Below, piece by piece: positions 16,475-24,920 of a stretch of DNA of 64,000 nucleotides; the stretch's first letter is position 1; every line of letters begins with the position of its first letter. Both the position numbers and the translations under genes were made by a program. This DNA is from 2-12-FULL-60-19 sp041483675. GTDB lineage: Bacteria; Desulfobacterota; Binatia; UBA9968. Location: NCBI GenBank assembly GCA_041483675.1, contig JBGPGE010000005.1, positions 16,239-80,238 on the forward strand, given 5' to 3'. The notes beneath the pieces were generated by a model that was not told the DNA's origin, searched no databases, and saw only the letters and a program-made list of their open reading frames with translations.

Positions 16475-19054
16475 ATGATGGCCCAGTCGAAAACTGACAG
16501 CGACAGTTCCGTTGATTATACTCACTGCCCCATTCCCAAAACCCATCGCCGTCTCGTGGAGGCTCACCTGCTTTGGCATCAGACCTCTGCGCAGTATCAA
16601 TACCCAGAGGCGTTTCGAGCGAACCTAAATGCAACAATTCAAGCTCTGCGAAACGTCACATTTGTCCTCCAAAGCGAAAAAGACCTATTTAGTAATTTCG
16701 ACGCTTGGTACGCACCATGGCAAGAACGTCTCAAGGCGGACCCCGTTTTGCAGTGGGTCAAAGATGCACGGAACAAAGTCGTCAAACAAGGAGATCTTGA
16801 AACTAGCAGTAAAGCCGTTGTTAAGCTGATTACTTGGCGTGACCATGTGTTGGCTGAATTAAGTGTTCCGCCAGAGCTACCTCCGGCTCTGATCTTGCGC
16901 AATCTTCCTCTCGTTAAGTTCGTTAGCAATGCTCATGTTCCGGCTGGCGATCTAAAAAGCGCCGCTCTCATTATCGAGCGACAATGGAGCGTTAACGATT
17001 TAGAGGGACGCGAGATTCTTGAAGCGTTGGCTCACGCATATGGACTCTTGGGTAACCTTGTGTTGGATGCACATAGTTATCTACAAGAATTTGCCTGTAT
17101 ACCAAGCAATGGTGATAACGCTCACTTTTCATCCATGCATCACCGTACAGGCACTTTGGCATGTATGGTGCTAGGCATAGCAGATCGCACACATACATTT
17201 GAACTCTCTACCCGCCAGGAGTTGGAACCGGTAAGCTGGAGTCCGCGCGACGGACCGAAACCAGAGGCAGTTGTAGCCCGATACGGGGTGGAAACACTAG
17301 CTCAAGTCGCGAAGTGGCAGGAGGCTGACCCAGTGCTTCTCGCCGAACGGGTCTTGTTCATGGCAAAGCGTATGCTGAGGAAAGATAAAAGCCACATTCG
17401 CATCATATTTATCCGTGACGGCAAAGGGATTTGGCACCCAATAATGCTGAATGCCTCGAACCGGACAGAAAAGCATCTGTTGATACGCATGGTGGCAAGA
17501 TTTATCGAAAGTGTCGGGGGTGACGCTCTCATTGATGTTGGCGAAGTGTGGACTCTTAACCTGCGGGAGAATGCATCCTATTTGAATATAGATAATCTTC
17601 AGGAAGCGCCTGGACGAGGTGAAGCCTTGGACGTAACCGTTGCAACACGCGAAGGTATTCTCAAAACGTACCAAACACCATTCACCAGAGGACGTTTCGG
17701 CGGTATAAAACTGGGGGAGACCGTTCAACTCACAAAGTATCAGCCGTATTACCTCCAACCCGTATTCGAGGTGTGGGGTAGGCAGGGAACCGTCGTTCTA
17801 CCTGATGGCAAGCGCATTAGGCGGATCTGGGAGCCCGATCCTCTGGACACGTGCTTTTGTGGCGGGCCAAAAAGATTTGGAGAGTGCTGCAAACGGCTGC
17901 TCGACGCCTTGTCCAAGCCTGCAGATATTGGAAAGGAGATCAACTCGGCAATAACCACTCGGGACTTCGTACGCGCTGAAGTACTCGCTAGAGCCGCGCT
18001 GGCGCAATACGTGATTTGGGTCCGGCAACACACAAGTCCTACCATGCACGTCGCTCGTGACCTCCATCGACTATTCGTTGAGCTCGACGTACCAGCACTG
18101 GATGCTCATGTTCGACAGTTATGCGAAGTGCTGACTACGAACGGACACTCGGATTCATGCTTGCCACAACTTCGCCACCTCAGCAAAGCTGTAGGCGTCC
18201 CGGAACTTAGCGTCCGGGTCACCGCACTGGCGACCGAGTTACTAATTGATCTGGGTGATCGTGGGGGAGCCGTAAAGGAAATCGAGAGTTTAGGGGATCT
18301 CGAACGCGTGAACGACACGCTGGCACTGCTACTCGCCACCGAAATCACCGATTTGCCAGCTCATAAAAAGAGAGAGTACCTTACGCGAGCAGTAGCCGGT
18401 GCGTTCAGCATCGGAGACGAACTATTCGCCGAACTACGACTGGTTCGGCATTTATTAGGCGGCGGTGAACAGGATGAAGCGATTCGGAGGCTTGACTCCG
18501 TGATTGCTAAATCGTCCGGCAAAAATAGCGAGCGAGGGGCACTCGCGGACGCCTTGTCATTGCGATGGAAAATTACTGAAAACGAAGAGGACTTTCGAGC
18601 TGCAAAGGGTGAATTGGAAACATTTGTTGATTCAGAACATCGACGACAACTTGCGGTCCTGCTGATGGAGCATGGTGACTTCGACGAAGTTGAGGCTGTC
18701 CTTGCAGGCGCGTTAAATACCGCTGATCCCGTAGGTCAACTAATTACTATTGACGCTCGCCTACGCGGTGGCCAAATTAATGCTGCGCATGAACTACTGC
18801 TAAGTATAAAATCGGATAGTCTTGCGGCTCGCCTTCAGTATCCTTACGCGGTCGCCTTCACCCACGTTGCACTGTGTTGCGACGACGCTGAATTGAAGAA
18901 ACTCGCGGCAGCTAATCTTCGTCAGCTACCGTTAAGCGGAAGCCAGATGACCGGACACGTAAATGATCTATTGGAAGCGCTTACCGACGATAGCATTACA
19001 CCTCGAGACTCTATCGTGGCGCGTTTTCGCCAATTATTCACACGTACTCCTTAG
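16475..19054 (+). CDS. Large protein with a SEC-C-type zinc motif and C-terminal helical repeats, unknown function
   Basis: The 859-residue protein has a SEC-C-like metal motif CFCGGPKRFGECCK at about residues 458-471. Before it lies a mixed alpha/beta region and after it ~380 residues of alpha-helical, TPR-like sequence (for example LLMEHGDFDEVEAVLAGAL). The gene is clearly AT-richer than thiE 7 bases upstream, suggesting transfer. It is followed after 20 bases by a second AT-rich gene, probably a partner. SEC-C proteins occur in many uncharacterised accessory and defence loci, but nothing here proves such a role. Confidence 0.7.
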   Translation: MMAQSKTDSDSSVDYTHCPIPKTHRRLVEAHLLWHQTSAQYQYPEAFRANLNATIQALRNVTFVLQSEKDLFSNFDAWYAPWQERLKADPVLQWVKDARNKVVKQGDLETSSKAVVKLITWRDHVLAELSVPPELPPALILRNLPLVKFVSNAHVPAGDLKSAALIIERQWSVNDLEGREILEALAHAYGLLGNLVLDAHSYLQEFACIPSNGDNAHFSSMHHRTGTLACMVLGIADRTHTFELSTRQELEPVSWSPRDGPKPEAVVARYGVETLAQVAKWQEADPVLLAERVLFMAKRMLRKDKSHIRIIFIRDGKGIWHPIMLNASNRTEKHLLIRMVARFIESVGGDALIDVGEVWTLNLRENASYLNIDNLQEAPGRGEALDVTVATREGILKTYQTPFTRGRFGGIKLGETVQLTKYQPYYLQPVFEVWGRQGTVVLPDGKRIRRIWEPDPLDTCFCGGPKRFGECCKRLLDALSKPADIGKEINSAITTRDFVRAEVLARAALAQYVIWVRQHTSPTMHVARDLHRLFVELDVPALDAHVRQLCEVLTTNGHSDSCLPQLRHLSKAVGVPELSVRVTALATELLIDLGDRGGAVKEIESLGDLERVNDTLALLLATEITDLPAHKKREYLTRAVAGAFSIGDELFAELRLVRHLLGGGEQDEAIRRLDSVIAKSSGKNSERGALADALSLRWKITENEEDFRAAKGELETFVDSEHRRQLAVLLMEHGDFDEVEAVLAGALNTADPVGQLITIDARLRGGQINAAHELLLSIKSDSLAARLQYPYAVAFTHVALCCDDAELKKLAAANLRQLPLSGSQMTGHVNDLLEALTDDSITPRDSIVARFRQLFTRTP

Positions 19055-19074
19055 CATCACGGAAGATTCATATC

Positions 19075-19782
19075 ATGTACGAATTCAAGCCTCTTCATCA
19101 ACACTACGACGCCGGACTAGGAGCCACGGGAGACGCCTTCAAGGAGGCGGCAGATTACTTGGCCGATAGCGTAAGCCGTCAGCGCTTTCTCCACGCAAAT
19201 ATCCCAATCTGCTACCTCTATCGCCACGCTATCGAACTTTACCTTAAATCCATGATTATTGTAGTTCACGGTCGTCTCGGTCTACCGTGGGCTGGCGAGG
19301 TAAGTAGTGCTCGGCCACAATTGAAGATCGGTAACAAACTGAAGTTTTTGGATCGCCTTCACAGTATTGGGGAGCTCTATGCTTACCTCAAACATTTGTT
19401 AGACGACCAAAAAGATCGGCTAAACGCCCTCGGCAAAACGAAGTGGGACTCGTTCCCGCAAGAACTCGACACGTGGATTGATACAATCGAATCAGAAGAT
19501 GCAAGGAGCACGTTCTTTCGCTATCCTAAACAAGGAAAGGTCCAGGAAGAAGGTAAAAAATCAGATTTCCAGGAGAGCTCCGTTGAAGAGATCCTCGAGA
19601 GAATCCGCTCAACTGGGCAATCTGTGAAGGTGTACATCGAGGAGCAAGAAGACGGGCAAGCTGAAATATATGCATATGTCGGTGATCGTCTTGGGGTGCT
19701 GAAGGAAACGTTGGTGAAGGCGGCAGACTTTCTTTCCGCGGCACATTTTGGATTTCGGATGGAACTGACTGGCGGAAGTTGA
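19075..19782 (+). CDS. Unknown helical protein, weakly HEPN-like
   Basis: The 235 residues include CYLYRHAIELYLKSMIIVV (about 44-62), a helix pattern reminiscent of HEPN-type proteins, and FFRYPKQGK (about 144). A typical RNase R-x4-6-H motif is not obvious, so the assignment is weak. It follows the SEC-C gene by 20 bases and shares its lower GC content. The two are probably one operon. Confidence 0.55.
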   Translation: MYEFKPLHQHYDAGLGATGDAFKEAADYLADSVSRQRFLHANIPICYLYRHAIELYLKSMIIVVHGRLGLPWAGEVSSARPQLKIGNKLKFLDRLHSIGELYAYLKHLLDDQKDRLNALGKTKWDSFPQELDTWIDTIESEDARSTFFRYPKQGKVQEEGKKSDFQESSVEEILERIRSTGQSVKVYIEEQEDGQAEIYAYVGDRLGVLKETLVKAADFLSAAHFGFRMELTGGS

Positions 19783-19829
19783 ACCGCACCGATTGTCAGG
19801 CATTTTGATAAAACTCGGAGGAATAATTG

Positions 19830-20015
19830 ATGATAGCAAGCACCCTTATCAACCAACTGCAAGAGATGGTCGATAGGTTTGGCGATCAGGAGGTGTGGGT
19901 ATGTCATACTGACTACAGTTTGCGACTACCATTGACCGGTATGGGCTACACCCAAGGAGAAGACTTCGACCTCTTTGTAAAAGGTCTCTTGCCAGACAAG
20001 GATTCGATGACATAG
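19830..20015 (+). CDS. Small unknown protein (61 residues)
   Basis: GGAGGA precedes the ATG at good distance. The product is acidic and soluble (QEMVDRFGDQEVWVCHTDY, DFDLFVKGLLPDKD). No family recognised. It lies 47 bases after the HEPN-like gene in the same low-GC island. Confidence 0.5.
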   Translation: MIASTLINQLQEMVDRFGDQEVWVCHTDYSLRLPLTGMGYTQGEDFDLFVKGLLPDKDSMT

Positions 20016-20081
20016 CACAAAGGGACGACGACAGGTTTGCAATCACATATTGCCGTCCTGCATGTTGGGAACGGAGAGGAC

Positions 20082-20270
20082 ATGAAAACGACAGTAAAGG
20101 TGGAAGCAGATCATCTGGACCGCGATCCATTTTATACCCGTCATGGCTCCGGTACTCTATGCCGGGCTGTTCGAACCGCCGCCCGTCAAGCCAAAGCAGG
20201 ATCAGCCCGAGTTCGATCCAGCGACGCGCGGCTGGAAATAAAAAGTGCCTTTGCAAAGCGGTTCGTATGA
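20082..20270 (+). CDS. Possible small protein (62 residues), frame uncertain
   Basis: GGAGAGGAC precedes the ATG at 20082. The product is Arg/Lys-rich and low in hydrophobic residues. A competing frame at 20143-20241 encodes a 32-residue peptide with a hydrophobic start and a Pro-rich tail (AGLFEPPPVKPKQD) that looks at least as protein-like. One of the two may be a decayed or frameshifted gene. Confidence 0.3.
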   Translation: MKTTVKVEADHLDRDPFYTRHGSGTLCRAVRTAARQAKAGSARVRSSDARLEIKSAFAKRFV

Positions 20271-20311
20271 GGTGATATCGTTATTCATCAGGTTTTCAGT
20301 CGGAGGTTTAA

Positions 20312-20644
20312 ATGTCTTGGTGGACTTACAAGAAAGATAAAGACGGAAACTTTTGTGTTACATCCAACGACGTTATCACAGCATTTACCTTCCTTGTCTT
20401 TCTCTCCGCACCCCTTTTTGCCTTCCTGTATTTCATCAATCCTTCAGGCATAGCTCGCTTGCTCCTCGGGGTCGGTTTTTTCTGCCTTTTGACCGCCAAG
20501 GTTTCACTATTCCGGCAAGGCGTGTGGAATTCCTGGGGACCTGGACAGATGACCAAATGGTGGTCACGGATCTACAAACTCGGGTATGTCCTCATCGGAC
20601 TCGGTGCCGTGGTTACGCTGGCGCTGTACCGTGCGGTGCCTTAG
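20312..20644 (+). CDS. Small membrane protein (110 residues)
   Basis: A GGAGG SD precedes the ATG. Three hydrophobic segments are visible (about 23-44, 49-65 and 89-107), separated by short charged loops. No family recognised. The next gene begins 20 bases after its stop. Confidence 0.6.
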   Translation: MSWWTYKKDKDGNFCVTSNDVITAFTFLVFLSAPLFAFLYFINPSGIARLLLGVGFFCLLTAKVSLFRQGVWNSWGPGQMTKWWSRIYKLGYVLIGLGAVVTLALYRAVP

Positions 20645-20664
20645 TCCGCGCGTTGGAACTACAC

Positions 20665-21165
20665 ATGCGATGTTTTACAGAAACCGAATGTTCCCAATGG
20701 TTGCAGCAGCGAGGCATCGCGAAGCCTGCAATGTACACGCAGGCCTTACAGTTCGCACCTCCGACCGAACCCGGTCGTCTCACCGCTTTTATGCGCAACT
20801 TGTTTCTTGCCTTCGGTGAATTTCCTGGCGGACTTCTGGTCTTCGAAGACTGGGCGCTCTACAGACCCGATGAGATGGCATTGATGACCGCGTTACGACG
20901 GGGGCACGGTGATGAGCGGCCGCTCATCGAAGCGCCCGGCCATCTGTTTGAACCCATCGAAAGTCCCGAGGCCATCGGCTATAGTTATTTGTCGGTGATC
21001 TTTGCGTGGAGCGCGTATCTCTATCTTGCATCGGGCGGAGCAACGATATGTTTTTGGGAAGGCGATTTAATTGACTTCTGGAGCCCGGACGCTGATCTTG
21101 TTAAGAAGGTTGCGGGACTCGTCGAGCAGTTGGGATCACAATCTACTCGTAGCCGAAGAAGCTAA
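20665..21165 (+). CDS. Unknown protein (166 residues)
   Basis: The frame is open far upstream, through the previous gene, but the ATG at 20665 follows that gene's stop and begins a sensible sequence (MRCFTETECSQWLQQRGIAK). The middle is rich in aromatic and acidic residues (FGEFPGGLLVFEDWALY, SVIFAWSAYLYLASGG). The layout is similar to small proteins that scatter through accessory loci and act as immunity-like factors, but I assign no function. Confidence 0.55.
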   Translation: MRCFTETECSQWLQQRGIAKPAMYTQALQFAPPTEPGRLTAFMRNLFLAFGEFPGGLLVFEDWALYRPDEMALMTALRRGHGDERPLIEAPGHLFEPIESPEAIGYSYLSVIFAWSAYLYLASGGATICFWEGDLIDFWSPDADLVKKVAGLVEQLGSQSTRSRRS

Positions 21166-21228
21166 ACAGTCACTGAAAATTGATCGGCGAATACCGGCAC
21201 TAATGAAACAGCTTCCTGGACATGCGGG

Positions 21229-21543
21229 ATGGAAGTGAAACACGCATACGTCAGCGGCTTTTCGCTCTGGAACGCGAAGCCGCCCGGAAACCGCTTCGGC
21301 GGGCGCATTCGCTTTGAGAAAGGAACTGGCGGCATTGGCTACACGTGGCGGCTTGAAGATGAGAATGGCGAGTTCCTCAGTCTTGTTACTCGACCGGTTT
21401 CGCTCCGCGTAATACCACCTGGACATGATCCGTTCGACTATGCCCTGACTCATGCCATTGAAGGCATCCGGCGCTATCGGATGGGACGTCAAAAGGTCTT
21501 TACGGTGGAGAAGTGGGCGTGGGAAGACGAGAGCAGTATCTAA
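21229..21543 (+). CDS. Unknown protein (104 residues)
   Basis: A short soluble protein with a hydrophobic core (HAYVSGFSLWNAKPP, GIGYTWRLEDENGEFLSLV) and a C-terminal basic helix (EGIRRYRMGRQKVFTVEKW). No family recognised. It lies 61 bases upstream of the DUF6933 gene and shares its strand. Confidence 0.5.
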   Translation: MEVKHAYVSGFSLWNAKPPGNRFGGRIRFEKGTGGIGYTWRLEDENGEFLSLVTRPVSLRVIPPGHDPFDYALTHAIEGIRRYRMGRQKVFTVEKWAWEDESSI

Positions 21544-21604
21544 CTCTCGCTTCGCTTCAAAACTGGGTGAAGAAAAGGGGGTCTTTTCTTGGCCCGCATG
21601 AAAT

Positions 21605-22117
21605 ATGACGACGCTCCGCTGCACTAAGAAGCTTCTTCGGCGGCTGCGCGTTCCCGACGAATCCGCAGCGGCCCCGCCGACTACCGTACTCGGCGACTGG
21701 TATGCGAACATCCTCTTTTCCAGGCCCCAGCAGCTTGTCCTTTGCGTGAGCGAGCGCACCTTGCTTGCGGTTGTCATCCTCGCTAAAGAACTCGACACCC
21801 TGCCGCTTCGTCTAGCGGCCGGTCTGCGCGAAATTCTTACGCGGATCGGAGTATCTCAAGAGCCGATCGAAATCGAAACCCGAGAAATGGCGCAGTTTGC
21901 TTACGGTCCGACACAGAGCAAGCGGGTGCTGGGTTCGATGAACGACTTCATGTTCGAGCTCTCCTGGCTGCTTGACGACCGTCCGGGCCTAAGTTTGCTT
22001 GAGATTTCCGTTCAAATCGCCGAAACGCCGTGCAGCCCTCTCAGTTACAAAAATCCGAAAGAGTTCACGCTGGAACTCTTCCGCTCGGGCCTTTCGGGTG
22101 TGCGAGAAATTCATTAA
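21605..22117 (+). CDS. DUF6933 domain-containing protein
   Basis: The start TLRCTKKLLRRLRV followed by LGDWYANILFSRPQQLVLCVSERTLLAVVI matches the DUF6933 type, small proteins of unknown function found in many bacterial accessory regions. The 170-residue copy looks intact. Its 5' flank, first 27 codons, last 6 codons and 3' flank are repeated at 22965-23122 in a shortened copy. Confidence 0.7.
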   Translation: MTTLRCTKKLLRRLRVPDESAAAPPTTVLGDWYANILFSRPQQLVLCVSERTLLAVVILAKELDTLPLRLAAGLREILTRIGVSQEPIEIETREMAQFAYGPTQSKRVLGSMNDFMFELSWLLDDRPGLSLLEISVQIAETPCSPLSYKNPKEFTLELFRSGLSGVREIH

Positions 22118-22162
22118 CATGGATTGAGATAAGGGGTACGAGTCGCGCTTCAGGACAACTGA

Positions 22163-23008
22163 ATGAACCGAACCAAATCACCTAAACCGATCGAATTCGA
22201 TGCGATTCCGCGCGAACCGCATCACCCTCTTCGTTTGCGGTGGCAGGCGAAGTTCCTGAAATTGCTAGGGCGCATGCCGGACGCCAAGCTGGCGCGCAAG
22301 ATGGGCGCGAGCTTGACCGCGGTCCAAGGTGAAAGACGGCGAAGAGGAATCGATTCCTCTTCGCCGCACCGCGCGCCAGTTCAGTGGACCGCGAGGATGA
22401 TTCGACTTTTAGGAACCGACATCGATGACAGGGTTGCCGAGAAGCTTGGACTTCCAGTGTACCTGGTGCGTCACAAGCGGCAAAGGCTGGGCATACCGCC
22501 CTACGGCGACGTTCCTGAGCAACACCATCCGCGCGCCTTCAACTGGACGAAGAGCAGGATTGCCTTGTTAGGCACCGATTCCGATCAGAAGATTGCCGAC
22601 CGCTTGGGAACGACTCTGGGTGTGGTTGGACTTCAACGCACGCGGCTGGGAATGCCCAGCTTCTATCCCTATAGACGTATTTCATGGACAAAAGAGATGG
22701 TAGCGCTCCTTGGTAAGGCGACCGACTGGGAGATCGCGGGGAGATACAAGATGAAGCGAGAGAGCGTAGCACGAGAACGGCAAAAGCGAGGGATTCCACC
22801 TTGCGTTGACACCCGACCGGTGATACGGACTTCGAAGCTTAGGCCCGTTCTGTCCTTACCGATTCGAGTGATCGCGCTGCGTTACAAACTCACGTACGAG
22901 ACTATAGCAAAACTTCGCCGAGAACTGGGCGTTCTTCCGTTGGAGCGCTGGTCGTCCAAAGGCAAGAAAAGGGATCGGGAGTCTTTTCGCAACACGTATG
23001 AAACATGA
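22163..23008 (+). CDS. Protein of five tandem helix-turn-helix-like repeats
   Basis: The 281 residues consist almost wholly of a repeated ~48-residue unit. Each unit has a Trp/Thr start (W27, W75, W128, W175), a helix ending in LLG, a D-x2-IA-x3-G turn resembling a helix-turn-helix, an Arg-rich helix and a GI/GM-P linker (62-64, 110-112, 163-165, 210-212). The fifth unit (about 220-258) lacks the Trp. The strong positive charge suggests DNA binding. The last ~17 codons are made from the duplicated 5' flank of the DUF6933 gene, so the native C-terminus has been replaced. Confidence 0.65.
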   Translation: MNRTKSPKPIEFDAIPREPHHPLRLRWQAKFLKLLGRMPDAKLARKMGASLTAVQGERRRRGIDSSSPHRAPVQWTARMIRLLGTDIDDRVAEKLGLPVYLVRHKRQRLGIPPYGDVPEQHHPRAFNWTKSRIALLGTDSDQKIADRLGTTLGVVGLQRTRLGMPSFYPYRRISWTKEMVALLGKATDWEIAGRYKMKRESVARERQKRGIPPCVDTRPVIRTSKLRPVLSLPIRVIALRYKLTYETIAKLRRELGVLPLERWSSKGKKRDRESFRNTYET

Positions 23009-23103
23009 TCACGCTCCGCTGCACTAAGAAGCTTCTCCGGCGGCTGCGCGTTCCTGACGAATCCGCAGCGTCCCCGCCGACTGGTGCGCGAGAGATTCAT
23101 TAA
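23005..23103 (+). pseudogene. Internally deleted second copy of the DUF6933 gene
   Basis: This 32-codon frame starts with ITLRCTKKLLRRLRVPDESA and ends with GAREIH and a stop, nearly identical to the two ends of the 170-residue protein at 21605-22117. About 410 bases of the middle are missing, yet the reading frame is kept. Its ATG overlaps the stop of the preceding repeat protein. Confidence 0.8.
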
Positions 23104-23139
23104 CATGGATCGCGATAAGGGAGCCGGAGGAAACCGATC

Positions 23140-23502
23140 ATGAACTACGCGCTGTGGATCGTTCAGGGGCTGCTTGCGCTCCTCTTTCTGTGGGCCGGCG
23201 GAATGAAGCTGGTTCTTCCGATCGAGGAAATGACGAAGCAGATGGCGATGCCGGGCTGGTTTCTGCGGTTCATCGGCGTGGCCGAGGTGTTCGGCGCGAT
23301 CGGTCTGATCCTACCCGGGATCCTGCGCATCCGGCCGGGCCTGACACCGCTGGCCGCCGCCGGGCTGGTGATCATTATGATCGGCGCGACGGTAATCACG
23401 CTGGCGGGTGGTGATGTCGTGATGGCGCTGCTCCCGCTGGTGGCGGGGCTTCTTGCGGCGTTCGTCGCCTACGGCCGCTGGCGGCTGGCGCCCGTTCGCT
23501 GA
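23140..23502 (+). CDS. DoxX family membrane protein
   Basis: The 120 residues have four hydrophobic segments and the DoxX pattern (LLALLFLWAGGMKLV, then FIGVAEVFGAIGLILPGIL and LAAAGLVIIMIGATV). Members are small integral membrane proteins, some linked to thiosulfate:quinone chemistry or oxidative stress, most unassigned. A GGAGG SD precedes the ATG. The GC content returns to the high genomic value here. Confidence 0.85.
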   Translation: MNYALWIVQGLLALLFLWAGGMKLVLPIEEMTKQMAMPGWFLRFIGVAEVFGAIGLILPGILRIRPGLTPLAAAGLVIIMIGATVITLAGGDVVMALLPLVAGLLAAFVAYGRWRLAPVR

Positions 23503-23625
23503 GACCCTTCTCCCTCCATTTCCAGATTTGATGGATGTTTCTTTTGTCAGCCACACTGATATTATGCTGACCAGCCCCGCGTCAGGCGGCCGGCGACTGA
23601 ATCGGAAAACGGTTTTTCAAGTTTT

Positions 23626-24447
23626 ATGACCTCGGAATCAATCCGCAATTGGCATGACCTCCTCGACCGCTACGGAGAGTTCAAATCCGGCCAATGGTGC
23701 TTTCGCGGAGACCGGGCGGGACGGGGCCTCAAGACGAGTCTCGAACGCGCCGCGATAGACCGCTGGGGACGCGACTGGTCCGAGATGCCGGACATCGAGA
23801 ACGGCCTGCTGCGCCGGTTCAAGCGCGAAGCCCATCTCTACCTGACCCGCGAACCCGATGAAGACGATATCATTGGGTGGCTCTCCCTGATGCGCCACCA
23901 CGGGGCTCCAACGCGACTCCATGATTGGACCTATTCCTTTTTCGTAGCCGTCTACTTCGCCCTCAACCGGGCCGACGCCGACGAGCAGCCGTGTATCTGG
24001 GCGATGAATCTGGGCCGGATTCGCGAAGTCGTAGAGGCGAAAACTCATCTGAGAAACCTGCTCAACGACGATCCCAACGCCAAAAAACAAGCCACCGTCG
24101 ATGCGATCATCAACTCCTCGCCGCGCCATGCCCTGGTATTTCCCTTGAATCCCTCGAAGATGAACCAACGGCTGATTCTGCAACAGAGCGTATTTGTCGT
24201 CCCCGGCGACATCACGAAACCGTTTATGGAAAACCTCGGAGCCGTCGATGTCCCCGACAAAGTGGTCGTGAAGATGCTTCTGCCCTCGGAACGAACGTTT
24301 CTTCAGGAGGCGACGAAGGAACTCCTCGCCATGAACATGAGCTCCGCGACTTTGTTTCCGGGCCTCGACGGCTTCGGACAGAATCTGGCCGCGCTGATCC
24401 CATTTCCCGAGCTGCGAGCCGTGGATACCAAAGTCGGAAGGGAATAA
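23626..24447 (+). CDS. FRG domain-containing protein
   Basis: The 273 residues contain the FRG signature: WCFRGDRAGRGLKTSLERA (about 23-41), then WLSLMRHHGAPTRLHDWTYSFFVAVYFAL (about 85-113). The domain is named for its Phe-Arg-Gly motif; its biochemical role is not established, and members are common in accessory regions of bacteria and phages. It has no visible partner and precedes the GFA gene by 14 bases. Confidence 0.85.
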   Translation: MTSESIRNWHDLLDRYGEFKSGQWCFRGDRAGRGLKTSLERAAIDRWGRDWSEMPDIENGLLRRFKREAHLYLTREPDEDDIIGWLSLMRHHGAPTRLHDWTYSFFVAVYFALNRADADEQPCIWAMNLGRIREVVEAKTHLRNLLNDDPNAKKQATVDAIINSSPRHALVFPLNPSKMNQRLILQQSVFVVPGDITKPFMENLGAVDVPDKVVVKMLLPSERTFLQEATKELLAMNMSSATLFPGLDGFGQNLAALIPFPELRAVDTKVGRE

Positions 24448-24461
24448 GTTAACAGGTTATC

Positions 24462-24866
24462 ATGTCCGATCAGGCCCTGCGCGGAAGTTGTCTTTGCAAA
24501 GCAGTTAAGTATGAGGTGAGACCGCCGTTTATCAGGTTCACTCACTGTTATTGCTCGCGTTGCCGGAAAGCAACGGGCACCGCGCGGGCCACCAACATCG
24601 CCGTCGCGCCCGAGCAGTTCCGCTGGATATCGGGAGAGGAACTGATCTCGCGCTACGATCTCCCCGAAGCGAGAAGTTTTTCGACCGCCATTTGCACCCG
24701 CTGCAACTCTCCGGTGCCGCGTCCGACGCGCAATCGCGAGCAAGTGATCGTCCCTTCAGGCACTCTCGACGATGAACCGCCGATGGGGCCGTCGGCCCAT
24801 CGCCAATGGGCGAGCCGAGTCGGGTGGGCGGCGATCGACGAATCGCATCTGCCGTGCCAGGACTGA
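24462..24866 (+). CDS. GFA family zinc protein (formaldehyde-activating-like)
   Basis: Paired zinc cysteines occur as CLCK (residues ~10-13), CYCSRCRK (~29-36) and CTRC (~78-81), the CENP-V/GFA arrangement. The family is named after an enzyme for S-hydroxymethylglutathione formation, but many members have unknown activity. Length (134) is normal. The FRG gene is 14 bases upstream and may be cotranscribed. Confidence 0.88.
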   Translation: MSDQALRGSCLCKAVKYEVRPPFIRFTHCYCSRCRKATGTARATNIAVAPEQFRWISGEELISRYDLPEARSFSTAICTRCNSPVPRPTRNREQVIVPSGTLDDEPPMGPSAHRQWASRVGWAAIDESHLPCQD

Positions 24867-24920
24867 TCGAGACCGGCCGCCGCCGTAAAAAACGCGTTGC
24901 TGACCAAGCCGGCTTCAAAC

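Noticed and set aside
20353..20664. N-terminal part of the gene at 20665 extended through the preceding gene
   Set aside because: It would overlap the membrane protein gene out of frame almost fully, and its translation is not protein-like.
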